Origin: Minisyncoccota bacterium
GTDB lineage: Bacteria > Patescibacteriota > Minisyncoccia > Phycocordibacterales > UBA2100
Direction: 5' to 3'
DNA length: 7,858 bases
Assembly (NCBI GenBank): GCA_016763615.1
Contig: JAESTJ010000023.1
Location: 1-7,858, forward strand
A program made the position numbers and the translations under genes. This document shows positions 1 through 5,588 of this stretch, one piece after another; position 1 is the stretch's first letter; the number at the start of each line of letters is the position of its first letter. Under the pieces are notes generated by a model. That model did no database searches and was not told the DNA's origin. It saw only the letters and a list, made by a program, of their open reading frames with translations.

Positions 1-63
1 AGCTTGCCATTTGAACCACGAGACACCAGTAATTTGAAGTGTCGTGACTGTTTCCGCAAGTAG
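1..63 (+). CDS. C-terminal end of a CxxC zinc-ribbon protein (partial)
   Basis: The first 20 codons are open and end at a TAG at 61-63, reading SLPFEPRDTSNLKCRDCFRK. The CRDC pair near the end, after a PFEP-type segment, resembles the end of the small CxxC-x17-CxxC zinc-binding proteins common in CPR genomes, where a second CxxC lies about 17 residues upstream, outside this window. A perfect hairpin terminator follows 21 nt after the stop, which supports a real gene end. The function of these proteins is not established; zinc binding is inferred from the cysteine pattern. Only the tail is visible, so the family call is moderate. Confidence 0.55.
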   Translation, partial: SLPFEPRDTSNLKCRDCFRK

Positions 64-84
64 GAAGTGGTTGAAAGATTCAAC

Positions 85-117
85 AAAAACCCACTCGTCT
101 TTGACGAGTGGGTTTTT
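85..117 (+). terminator. Intrinsic terminator of the zinc-ribbon gene
   Basis: Perfect 15-bp inverted repeat: 85-99 pairs with 103-117 around a TTT loop. It has a GC-rich core (CCCACTCGTC) and ends in TTTTT. The flanking A-run on the left arm means it could also work on the minus strand, but no minus-strand gene ends here. Confidence 0.9.
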
Positions 118-140
118 AAGTTGGAAAAGATTTTTTGTTG

Positions 141-170
141 TTGACTTTGGTCTGAATTAGACGTAAAAAT
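141..170 (+). promoter_or_regulatory. Probable promoter of the serine protease gene
   Basis: TTGACT at 141-146 matches the -35 consensus at 5 of 6 bases. A weak A-rich -10 (TAAAAA at 164-169, or AAAAAT at 165-170) follows after 17-18 nt. The predicted start lies near 177, just before a small hairpin. The -35 is good; the -10 is only 4 of 6. Confidence 0.5.
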
Positions 171-178
171 AGTGGTAG

Positions 179-199
179 AAAGCTCCGTGAGGGAGCTTT
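179..199 (+). promoter_or_regulatory. Hairpin at the 5' end of the protease leader
   Basis: AAAGCTCC at 179-186 pairs perfectly with GGAGCTTT at 192-199 around a 5-nt loop. It lies at the predicted transcript start and about 30 nt before the Shine-Dalgarno sequence. A 5' stabilising hairpin is the simplest reading. The T-poor tail (AGTTATTTT) makes it a poor terminator, though attenuation is possible. Confidence 0.45.
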
Positions 200-241
200 A
201 GTTATTTTGACGTATCATTCTTTTGACTATAGGAGGTCATA

Positions 242-1129
242 ATGCGAAAGAATTTAATTTCATCACTGCTTATTGTTCGGATCATCGTTCTTATGATCTT
301 CATGGCAGTTTCTTCCAATGCATGGACACATGAAATAGATCCCATAAACAAGATGATTGAGGAAATACTCTATCCCGTGGTTTCTATTTATAACGATGAA
401 GACCCCAGAGGCTCTGGAGTTGTTGTTTACTCCAAAAAGGAACGGAGAAAAAAAGGCAAGTGGCGCACGTTTATTATTACTAGTAAGCATGTGGTTGCTC
501 ATAGTATATTCGAATCCACCTTGTTTCTCAGCGGTCGTGTAGGACCTAGGGTTCTCGTGCCAGTAACAGTGCGTATATATAGGAAGGTGGAATCTGTTGG
601 AAAGACACCCGCTGACATGTACAGGTCCTATGAAACCAATATCGTTGCATACGATTCAGACAAGGATCTCGCGCTCCTTTCTTTGCAAGAAACGGATACT
701 GGCGTGCGGTATGTGGCGAATCTCTACAAGCCCAAATTAGACTTGAGATTTTTTGAGCCCGTATGGGTTGTTGGCGCAGGTCTTGGATACGAACCTTTCC
801 CCGCAACGGGCATAATTTCTATTCCGGAAATTGATGAAGGAAAAAGAAAATCTTTCATGTTTTCTGCTCCCATTATATTTGGGAACTCGGGAGGGGGGGT
901 GTACCGTTACAACTCCACAAAAGGTAGTTATGAACTTGTTGGAATTTCAAGAAGTATGAACTTGTTAAAGGTCAATGGGATCGCGACTCTCTCTGCAGGG
1001 AGTCAGCAGGGTGTCGAGGCACGCACTAAAGTAAAAATTCCTGTAACACACATGGGTGTAGCAGTTTCGGTACGTGAAGTGTGCACATTTCTCTCAGAAA
1101 AAGGATACGGGTACATTTGCAAAGAGTGA
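242..1129 (+). CDS. Secreted trypsin-like serine protease
   Basis: Predicted extracytoplasmic endopeptidase of the chymotrypsin/HtrA-like fold, 295 residues. Residues 1-27 form a signal peptide: basic MRK, a hydrophobic stretch 5-23, and an S-N-A cleavage motif before W28. The protease core shows GSGVVV (57-62), catalytic H83 in TSKHVV, D142 in DKDLALL and S216 in GNSGGG, so the triad looks complete. There is no PDZ domain after the core, unlike DegP/HtrA; residues 220-295 complete the second barrel and a short tail. C281 and C293 could form a disulfide. The start is fixed by AGGAGGT at 231-237, a strong Shine-Dalgarno 4 nt before the ATG. The gene has its own promoter and terminator and no cotranscribed partner. 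The substrate is unknown, and the leader could remain uncleaved as a membrane anchor. Confidence 0.85.
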   Translation: MRKNLISSLLIVRIIVLMIFMAVSSNAWTHEIDPINKMIEEILYPVVSIYNDEDPRGSGVVVYSKKERRKKGKWRTFIITSKHVVAHSIFESTLFLSGRVGPRVLVPVTVRIYRKVESVGKTPADMYRSYETNIVAYDSDKDLALLSLQETDTGVRYVANLYKPKLDLRFFEPVWVVGAGLGYEPFPATGIISIPEIDEGKRKSFMFSAPIIFGNSGGGVYRYNSTKGSYELVGISRSMNLLKVNGIATLSAGSQQGVEARTKVKIPVTHMGVAVSVREVCTFLSEKGYGYICKE

Positions 1130-1146
1130 GATTTCATTCTCACGAC

Positions 1147-1176
1147 ATAAGGGGACGTTCATCGTCCCCTTATTTT
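1147..1176 (+). terminator. Intrinsic terminator of the protease gene
   Basis: Perfect 11-bp stem: 1147-1157 pairs with 1163-1173 (core GGGGACG/CGTCCCC) around a TTCAT loop, followed by a T-rich tail. It begins 18 nt after the protease stop. Confidence 0.9.
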
Positions 1177-1190
1177 ATTTGTCGAAGCAG

Positions 1191-1199
1191 TGGTATTAT
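1191..1199 (+). promoter_or_regulatory. Extended -10 element of ung, close to the start codon
   Basis: TGG-TATTAT is an extended -10 (TGn plus 5 of 6 matches). No convincing -35 lies at 16-18 nt; that space is the T-rich tail of the preceding terminator. Only 11 nt separate the -10 from the ATG at 1211, so the transcript would start about 5 nt before the start codon or nearer. Confidence 0.55.
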
Positions 1200-1210
1200 T
1201 TTAAACACAT

Positions 1211-1876
1211 ATGAAAGATATTGTAATTGAAAAGTCTTGGAAAAAGAAATTGGAAGACGAGTTTGATAAAGAATACTTTCAAGATCTAAAAAAGTTTGTG
1301 CATGAAGAATATGCAACAGGGAAAACATATCCACATCCTAAAAATATCTTCCGAGCTCTTAATACTTGTTCATTTGATGAGGTTAAAGTGGTAATACTCG
1401 GGCAAGACCCGTACCACGGAGAAGGGCAGGCGAATGGATTGTGTTTTGCAGTGAATGAGGGTATGCGACTCCCCCCTTCACTACAAAATATTTTTAAGGA
1501 AATGGAGTCTGACTTGGGACATTCAGTAGAGAAAACTGGTGACCTCGAAAGATGGGCAAAGCAAGGAGTTTTATTACTTAATTCTACACTCACTGTGCGA
1601 AGCAGCGATGCAGGTTCTCATCAGGGGAAAGGTTGGGAAGAGTTTACTGATGCAGTAATTCAAAAATTGTCTACTGAACGGGAAGGGGTGGTTTTTATGC
1701 TATGGGGTAATTATGCGAAAGAAAAGGGAAAGGATATTGACTGGACAAAACATTTAGTGCTCAAAGCTGCACATCCTTCACCATTTTCGGCATACAATGG
1801 GTTTTTTGGTTGTAAGCATTTCAGTCAAGCGAATGAATATTTAAAGAAAAAGGGGGAGAAAATAATAGAGTGGTAG
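1211..1876 (+). CDS. ung: Uracil-DNA glycosylase, family 1
   Basis: Removes uracil from DNA by cleaving the N-glycosidic bond, the first step of base-excision repair after cytosine deamination or dUTP incorporation; cytoplasmic. At 221 residues it has the usual family length. The water-activating motif GQDPYH is at 64-69 with catalytic D66. Y68 blocks thymine, F79 (CFAV) stacks on uracil, N124 in LLLNSTLTV reads the base, and H188 in HPSPFSA is the DNA-intercalation-loop histidine. All are intact. No Shine-Dalgarno sequence precedes the ATG, and an extended -10 lies 11 nt upstream, suggesting a leaderless mRNA. It sits between terminators as a single-gene unit, convergent with usg. Confidence 0.97.
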   Translation: MKDIVIEKSWKKKLEDEFDKEYFQDLKKFVHEEYATGKTYPHPKNIFRALNTCSFDEVKVVILGQDPYHGEGQANGLCFAVNEGMRLPPSLQNIFKEMESDLGHSVEKTGDLERWAKQGVLLLNSTLTVRSSDAGSHQGKGWEEFTDAVIQKLSTEREGVVFMLWGNYAKEKGKDIDWTKHLVLKAAHPSPFSAYNGFFGCKHFSQANEYLKKKGEKIIEW

Positions 1877-1891
1877 CGTATAAAAAACAAA

Positions 1892-1923
1892 CCGCCGTGG
1901 CTATTATCCACGGCGGCATTTTT
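1892..1923. terminator. Bidirectional terminator between ung and usg
   Basis: CCGCCGTGG (1892-1900) pairs perfectly with CCACGGCGG (1908-1916) around a 7-nt loop. On the plus strand it is followed by ATTTTT. On the minus strand the complement of the A-rich stretch 1881-1891 supplies a T-run. It can therefore end both ung (stop 1874-1876) and the convergent usg (stop at 1933). Confidence 0.9.
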
Positions 1924-1932
1924 GGTGTTGAC

Positions 1933-2202
1933 TCAGTTTAAAAAGAACTCCCCCTTTGCAAATCTGAATTCAGAAGGTGTAATGAGTTTCGTATGTGTGA
2001 TACAGACACTGTGAATTGGACCTTCAAGATTCTCCTCCCAAAAAACTAGAAATTTGTGAAGTTTTGGAAACTTGGGATGCGTGTCGTATTCTTGCCATAT
2101 ATACGTTTGCAACAGGTCTTGGAAGTCAGGCAAACGATAAAGTATCTCGGCAGTCGTGACACTATGCCCTTGTAGTATAGATTGAAACTGTTTGTCGACC
2201 AT
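1933..2202 (-). CDS. usg: Usg family protein
   Basis: 89-residue protein recognised as the Usg family (Pfam Usg) from the pattern TTAEILYRLPD (16-26), LLQTYIWQEYD (30-40), PKFPKL..FLVFWE (43-56), GPIHSV (61-66) and THTKLITPSEFR (69-80). The family is known mainly from alphaproteobacteria, where usg lies near trpF; its biochemical role is not established. Here there are no trp genes. The neighbour is fabB on the same strand, separated by a terminator. The ATG is preceded by GGGAGGA (complement near 2212-2218), about 10 nt away, slightly long but usable. Length matches the family and nothing looks broken. Transfer from a proteobacterium is an inference from the known family distribution. Confidence 0.85.
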   Translation of the reverse strand: MVDKQFQSILQGHSVTTAEILYRLPDFQDLLQTYIWQEYDTHPKFPKLHKFLVFWEENLEGPIHSVCITHTKLITPSEFRFAKGEFFLN

Positions 2203-2277
2203 AATGCAGATTCCTCCCTGCTTTTAGACTCCTGGTATGTTTTTAACATTTTAAAGCACCAGAAGCAATTTATGTTG

Positions 2278-2286
2278 AATATAGCA
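2278..2286 (-). promoter_or_regulatory. Extended -10 element upstream of usg
   Basis: On the minus strand this reads TGC-TATATT, an extended -10, directly after the T-run of the fabB terminator. No good -35 is visible because that space is terminator stem. The predicted start is near 2271, giving a leader of about 70 nt. The 12-mer TGCTATATTCAA here is identical to that in the fabB promoter. Confidence 0.5.
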
Positions 2287-2323
2287 AAAAGAAATCGCTA
2301 CAGTCCTGGGGACTGTAGCGATT
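2286..2323 (-). terminator. Intrinsic terminator of fabB
   Basis: Perfect 14-bp stem: 2293-2306 pairs with 2310-2323 around a 3-nt loop, followed on the minus strand by TTCTTTTT. It lies about 27 nt downstream of the fabB stop. Confidence 0.9.
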
Positions 2324-2349
2324 ATAAGGTGGCGTATCGGCTGATAATG

Positions 2350-3621
2350 TCAGATTTGCCGTACGCGAAGTGCAAGACACGCGTTGGTGCCGCCGAAGCC
2401 AAATGAATTCGACAGCGCCTCTTGTACGTTTGCGTTATCGATTCGGGCACGAGGAATGTACTTATCCATGCCCATTTCGACGATTTCTGGATCGATTTCG
2501 TCGATATTCGCGGACGCGGCGATAAAGTTTCGCCGAAGCATCAAAATTGTATAGATTGCTTCGAGAACTCCAGCTCCACCCAGGGCGTGTCCCGTAAGAG
2601 ATTTGGTGGAAGTAATCCAGGGAGTGACGTCCCGTCGCGAGAAGGCAGCCTTGATGACTCGGACTTCATTCACATCACCGGCCTTTGTTGAGGTTCCGTG
2701 TGCATTCACGTAGCGAACATTGCGTACACGCGAGTGCAGTCCACGCAGTGCTTGCTGCACCGCACGAAGTGGACCATGAAAGCCCGGTGAGGTCATGTCG
2801 CCATCACCATCACCTGAGAGCCCATATCCGACTACTTCTCCGTAGATACGAGCATTGCGCTTGCGTGCATGTTCGTATTCTTCAAGAACAAGTACACCAC
2901 CACCGGCTGCGTCAACAAAACCGTTACGGTTCTTGTCGTACGGACGACTGGCGTGTGCAGGATTAGTTCCGTCTGCGATTGTAGCAAGTGCGCCAAGTGC
3001 CTCAAAACCACACGCTTTTGTTGGATGACAGTCATCGGCACCACCAGCGAACATAATTGTCTGGCGTCCAAAAGCAATCTTGAGAGAGGCTTCTCCAATG
3101 GCATGAGCAGAAGTTGCACACGCCGAAGTAATGGAAAAGTTGTCTCCTTTGATACAAAAGTCATTAGCGACCTTCGCCAGTAGCCCAGAAGACATTGCTG
3201 GGACAACAGTCAGGGGACCACTGCACTTTTGCCAAGGTCGTTCCTGATTTTGATTGTAGAGTTCTTGCGAACTGATAGTTTGGTCCCACGTTGATGGACC
3301 GCCAGTACCCAAAATACAACCCGTCATGGGGTGCGATATGCTGCCTTCCGGTAGTCCGGAGTCGGCGACAGCTTGTAGCATCGCATGATATCCAAGGAGG
3401 ATCGTGTCCCCCTTGCCCATGTGGCGCTTGATGCGTCGGTCGATTGGTGGAAGTTGATCCATCTTGACGATTCCCGCAATAGAGCTTCGAAATTTCAAGT
3501 CAACATAATCTTGGTTGATGCATATTCCGGAGTGACCTTTCCAGAGTGCTTCGGTGATCTCCTTTTGTGAGAGACCGATAGGTGAGACAGCGCCCATACC
3601 AGTTATAACCACGCGTTTCAT
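2350..3621 (-). CDS. fabB: 3-oxoacyl-ACP synthase, KAS I type (FabB-like)
   Basis: Decarboxylative Claisen condensation of malonyl-ACP with an acyl-ACP, the chain-extension step of type II fatty-acid synthesis, in the cytoplasm. The 423 residues show a complete thiolase-fold synthase: N-terminal RVVITGMGAVSPIG, nucleophile C168 in SITSACATSAH, H308 in NAHGTST, K340 and H345 in TKSLTGHALG, and glycine-rich NSFGFGGTNA (405-414). The text follows E. coli FabB (DRRIKRHM, SACATSAHAIG, LEAIYTILML, FIAASANIDE) better than FabF. A GGAAGGAG Shine-Dalgarno sits about 7 nt before the ATG, and a strong promoter lies upstream. No other fatty-acid genes are in view. Hand counts of sampled lines give mostly 50-58% GC, against about 37-42% in typA, which points to transfer. 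A polyketide- or lipid-specific role is possible. Confidence 0.92.
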   Translation of the reverse strand: MKRVVITGMGAVSPIGLSQKEITEALWKGHSGICINQDYVDLKFRSSIAGIVKMDQLPPIDRRIKRHMGKGDTILLGYHAMLQAVADSGLPEGSISHPMTGCILGTGGPSTWDQTISSQELYNQNQERPWQKCSGPLTVVPAMSSGLLAKVANDFCIKGDNFSITSACATSAHAIGEASLKIAFGRQTIMFAGGADDCHPTKACGFEALGALATIADGTNPAHASRPYDKNRNGFVDAAGGGVLVLEEYEHARKRNARIYGEVVGYGLSGDGDGDMTSPGFHGPLRAVQQALRGLHSRVRNVRYVNAHGTSTKAGDVNEVRVIKAAFSRRDVTPWITSTKSLTGHALGGAGVLEAIYTILMLRRNFIAASANIDEIDPEIVEMGMDKYIPRARIDNANVQEALSNSFGFGGTNACLALRVRQI

Positions 3622-3687
3622 AATAATACTCCTTCCGTTGGTTTGGTTGAGTTAGTTGCTTGTTGTAAAAGAGCGAATTCTGCATTG

Positions 3688-3716
3688 AATATAGCATAGT
3701 GTCAATAGTTTGTCAG
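3688..3716 (-). promoter_or_regulatory. Promoter of fabB
   Basis: On the minus strand: -35 CTGACA (complement of 3711-3716), a 17-nt spacer ending in TGC, and -10 TATATT (complement of 3688-3693), so the -10 is extended. A second TTGACA lies inside the spacer but has no matching -10 at 17 nt. The start is predicted near 3681, leaving a leader of about 60 nt with a good Shine-Dalgarno. The promoter follows directly on the terminator of the upstream gene. Confidence 0.75.
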
Positions 3717-3723
3717 GTAAAAG

Positions 3724-3754
3724 AAAAACCGCCTCGGACAAGGGTCCGTGGCGG
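3724..3754 (-). terminator. Terminator of the 110-residue basic protein gene
   Basis: On the minus strand CCGCC-A-CGGAC, a CCTT loop, then GTCCG-A-GGCGG: 10 GC-rich pairs with one A/A mismatch, followed by TTTTTCTTTT. It begins 25 nt after the stop of the 110-residue gene. Confidence 0.9.
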
Positions 3755-3778
3755 CGAAGTTTTAGACCTATATTAGAT

Positions 3779-4111
3779 CTACAGAAGAATGAGCTGCTTC
3801 GGTTCATAGTGAGCTGGCTTATCAACCCTACTCACGATGGACTCCTCCGAGACTAATGTGAGTCCAAGATTCTTCTCATATCGTACTTTTGCAGCTACAC
3901 GCTTCTTTTTGTTTTGAGCTTTTTTACGCCTCACAGAAGCTCCACGGCGACCAAGTTCTGAGCATATTTCTCTCGTAATACCCTCAACTTCAGGTCCATA
4001 CGAGATTCCAGAGCCGATAACTGCCTTGCGAGCCGCTGAGGAAATACTTGTTGCATTTCCCTCTTTATATATTTCCAAAGCTCGATTGGCAAGCCTGAAA
4101 ATGTCTGCCAA
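3779..4111 (-). CDS. Small basic protein of unknown function, TTG start
   Basis: I do not recognise this 110-residue protein. Residues 1-54 look like a compact helical region (MADIFRLANRALEIYKEG, then a segment rich in A, S, G and E). Residues 55-79 are strongly basic (RRGASVRRKKAQNKKKR, then AAKVRYEK), fitting nucleic-acid or ribosome binding. Residues 80-110 are a mixed tail. There is no signal peptide or membrane segment. The start is a TTG, chosen because AAAGGAGG lies 8 nt upstream and no ATG is suitably placed. A consensus promoter (TTGACA, 16 nt, extended TATAAT) and a strong terminator frame it as a single-gene unit, so high expression is likely. That it is a real gene is well supported; any function is inference. 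Confidence 0.75.
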   Translation of the reverse strand: MADIFRLANRALEIYKEGNATSISSAARKAVIGSGISYGPEVEGITREICSELGRRGASVRRKKAQNKKKRVAAKVRYEKNLGLTLVSEESIVSRVDKPAHYEPKQLILL

Positions 4112-4149
4112 TTAAACCACCTCCTTTTGTGAATGATTTGGCCTTTTCT

Positions 4150-4177
4150 ATTATACCAGATGATTAGCACTTGTCAA
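4150..4177 (-). promoter_or_regulatory. Consensus promoter of the 110-residue gene
   Basis: On the minus strand: TTGACA (complement of 4172-4177), a 16-nt spacer ending in TGG, and TATAAT (complement of 4150-4155). Both hexamers are perfect and the -10 is extended. The start is predicted near 4143, about 32 nt before the TTG codon. This is the best promoter match in the window. Confidence 0.88.
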
Positions 4178-4234
4178 TTTGCTCGTGTTTCCTAATGAAT
4201 AGGGAATACATGTCGCCACAGCTGCATTCTGAAT

Positions 4235-5290
4235 TTAAAGATTTTTTTGCTGAAGTATGGGGGTATCTCCTTCTACTTGGAATGTTGTGCGACCAATGAG
4301 AGTTCCACGCGCTGTTTCTACGCTGCAGCGCCACGTACCTTCGCTTATCTGCCGCGTTTGAGTGAACCCACGGAATCCATCGGCACGTCCACCAAGAATA
4401 GGAAATGGAATACGAGCTGTCGTTATCCATTCTTCTGTATTGGTATCGTACTTCTCCCAACGGTGACGAATTTCAGTCTTGAGGTCGCTCGGGGCAAATA
4501 CTGATGTAAAACAATATACGAGTGTTCCAGGAGTATGATTAAAAACTTTGTTAGTGTCTCGCCAAAACTCGTACCATGCCGGTGGTTCGAGAGCCACTTC
4601 GTACAAATTTCCTATGCGAGCTACAGAGTGGTAGATTCCGATGTGTTTCAGTGCTAGTGGTACAGGTGGTATTAGGTTTGTAATGTAGAGACCGCTGAAA
4701 CCAATGGTGATGATAGTAATTGATACTAATATGCGTTGCGAGCGTTTTTTAAAATCAGTGCGAGCTACTTTCGACAGAGCAAAGACTAATATTAAAGTGG
4801 TTGCGAGAGCGAATATAATACTCAGTATAAAAACAAATGTGTCGATACTATTAAACAGAACGGGCACAGCCAGCGTGCTGTACGTGAGCACCAGTGAGAA
4901 CCAAATAACAATTCGTAAATGCGTTCGTTTGTAGCGATCCCGCAGAAGCTCGTTGCCAAGGAAGAGAAGAGCAAGTATTCCAATAAAAATTGCACTACCT
5001 GTAAGCGTCCCGCTGCGGGCGTAGAGAACCATTAAAGCGCTGGCAAGATTCCCGAAACTGAATTGTAAAATACTCAGCATAAGAAGTCGCTTACTCTCGC
5101 TACCGTTATCGGCTCGAGCTTGGAGTAATAGCATAAGCACAGCACTGAGAACCAAATATCCAATAATGACGACATTTTCGAACAAGGCATCTGGTCGGTT
5201 TAAGGTGAAAATATCAAAAATGAGACCGAAAAAAAGAGCTGCCGTAGGCAGGTATTTCAAATAAGGTAAAACTTGTTCACGAAAGTGCAT
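4235..5290 (-). CDS. Seven-TM membrane protein with C-terminal DUF2914 domain
   Basis: 351 residues. About seven hydrophobic segments lie at roughly 15-30, 38-57, 68-90, 98-113, 125-143, 150-172 and 187-207. They are followed by a soluble region of about 140 residues whose end matches DUF2914: LVYCFTSVFAP (257-267), TEIRHRWEKYD (272-282), IPFPILGGRADGFRGFTQT (294-312), WRCSVETARGTLIGRTTFQV (320-339). With seven TM segments the two termini lie on opposite sides. Many basic residues face the loop at 174-186 (KVARTDFKKRSQR), suggesting that loop is cytoplasmic and the DUF2914 domain extracytoplasmic. The function of DUF2914 is unknown. No Shine-Dalgarno precedes the ATG; a weak extended -10 ends 10 nt upstream. 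No clear terminator follows, so transcription may run into the next gene. Confidence 0.88.
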   Translation of the reverse strand: MHFREQVLPYLKYLPTAALFFGLIFDIFTLNRPDALFENVVIIGYLVLSAVLMLLLQARADNGSESKRLLMLSILQFSFGNLASALMVLYARSGTLTGSAIFIGILALLFLGNELLRDRYKRTHLRIVIWFSLVLTYSTLAVPVLFNSIDTFVFILSIIFALATTLILVFALSKVARTDFKKRSQRILVSITIITIGFSGLYITNLIPPVPLALKHIGIYHSVARIGNLYEVALEPPAWYEFWRDTNKVFNHTPGTLVYCFTSVFAPSDLKTEIRHRWEKYDTNTEEWITTARIPFPILGGRADGFRGFTQTRQISEGTWRCSVETARGTLIGRTTFQVEGDTPILQQKNL

Positions 5291-5300
5291 ATTTTGTGCG

Positions 5301-5309
5301 TTTGTACCA
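5301..5309 (-). promoter_or_regulatory. Possible extended -10 of the DUF2914 gene
   Basis: On the minus strand this reads TGG-TACAAA (4 of 6 matches plus TGn), 10 nt before the ATG, with no recognisable -35. The spacing mirrors ung and typA. The -35 space would fall in the outer arm of the long palindrome. Confidence 0.35.
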
Positions 5310-5311
5310 TC

Positions 5312-5457
5312 TCAAATCAAACAACTGCCCACACATTACAAGATTTTGGCTGCGACTTCGGAAAAACTTCTCCGTGTATCTAAGGATATACATCGGCGCT
5401 TTTCCTGTGTCTCGCTCAAAATCTTGTAATGTGTCACTGTGCAGAGGTTTGATTTGA
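5312..5457. repeat. 146-nt long imperfect palindrome (extended hairpin)
   Basis: Nested complementary segments run through the whole stretch: 5312-5322 with 5447-5457 (11 bp), 5325-5328 with 5441-5444, 5331-5347 with 5418-5434 (17 bp perfect, ACACATTACAAGATTTT), 5352-5355 with 5412-5415, 5360-5365 with 5400-5405, 5372-5374 with 5394-5396, and 5375-5379 with 5388-5392. This gives about 50 base pairs around a small apical loop near 5380-5387. It has no open reading frame of note and lies between divergent genes. It could be a small non-autonomous palindromic element or a structured RNA; the transcribed strand, if any, is not clear. Confidence 0.75.
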
Positions 5458-5509
5458 ACTGATACTTAGAATGCTAACAGAATAAGTGCCTAAAGAAAAA
5501 CAGTAGAGA

Positions 5510-5538
5510 TTGAAATAAGGGCTCAAGTGTTGTATAGT
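5510..5538 (+). promoter_or_regulatory. Near-consensus promoter upstream of the typA remnant
   Basis: TTGAAA at 5510-5515 (5 of 6) and TATAGT at 5533-5538 (5 of 6) are separated by exactly 17 nt. The start is predicted near 5545, which places a terminator hairpin at +7 to +27 of the transcript. It faces the broken typA start at 5589 and the intact gene at 5714. Confidence 0.65.
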
Positions 5539-5550
5539 TTTCTCACATTA

Positions 5551-5571
5551 CCCGCAGGTGCGGGGTTTTTT
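5551..5571 (+). terminator. Intrinsic terminator immediately after a promoter
   Basis: CCCGC (5551-5555), an AGGT loop, GCGGG (5560-5564), then G and six T. No coding region ends just upstream on the plus strand. It would stop the transcript from the promoter at 5510-5538 after about 27 nt, or end an RNA from the palindrome region. Confidence 0.75.
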
Positions 5572-5588
5572 GTTGGAAACTTTTATAT

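Noticed and set aside
2182..2406. 74-residue plus-strand frame across the usg-fabB gap
   Set aside because: It runs through the fabB terminator hairpin and both gene ends, has no Shine-Dalgarno sequence and no recognisable product.
2832..3206. 124-residue minus-strand frame and several plus-strand frames inside fabB
   Set aside because: They are other-frame shadows of fabB: no start signals, low-complexity or Arg/His-rich products, and complete overlap with an intact enzyme with a full active site.
3500..3697. Alternative upstream start or small gene before fabB
   Set aside because: The frame is different from fabB, runs across the mapped promoter and Shine-Dalgarno sequence, and gives an unrecognisable product.
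4164..4460. 98-residue minus-strand frame overlapping the end of the DUF2914 gene
   Set aside because: It overlaps conserved DUF2914 residues in another frame and its sequence is rich in Ser, Trp and Arg with no family character.
5312..5457. Calling the long palindrome 6S RNA, SRP RNA or tmRNA
   Set aside because: The rod shape alone is not enough: the SRP GGAAGCAG-type loop is absent, there is no tRNA-like end, and the bulge is smaller than the 6S central bubble. No clear promoter starts at either end.
5312..5457. Insertion sequence with terminal inverted repeats
   Set aside because: There is no transposase frame inside and the complementarity runs through the centre, unlike IS ends. A non-autonomous palindromic element remains possible.
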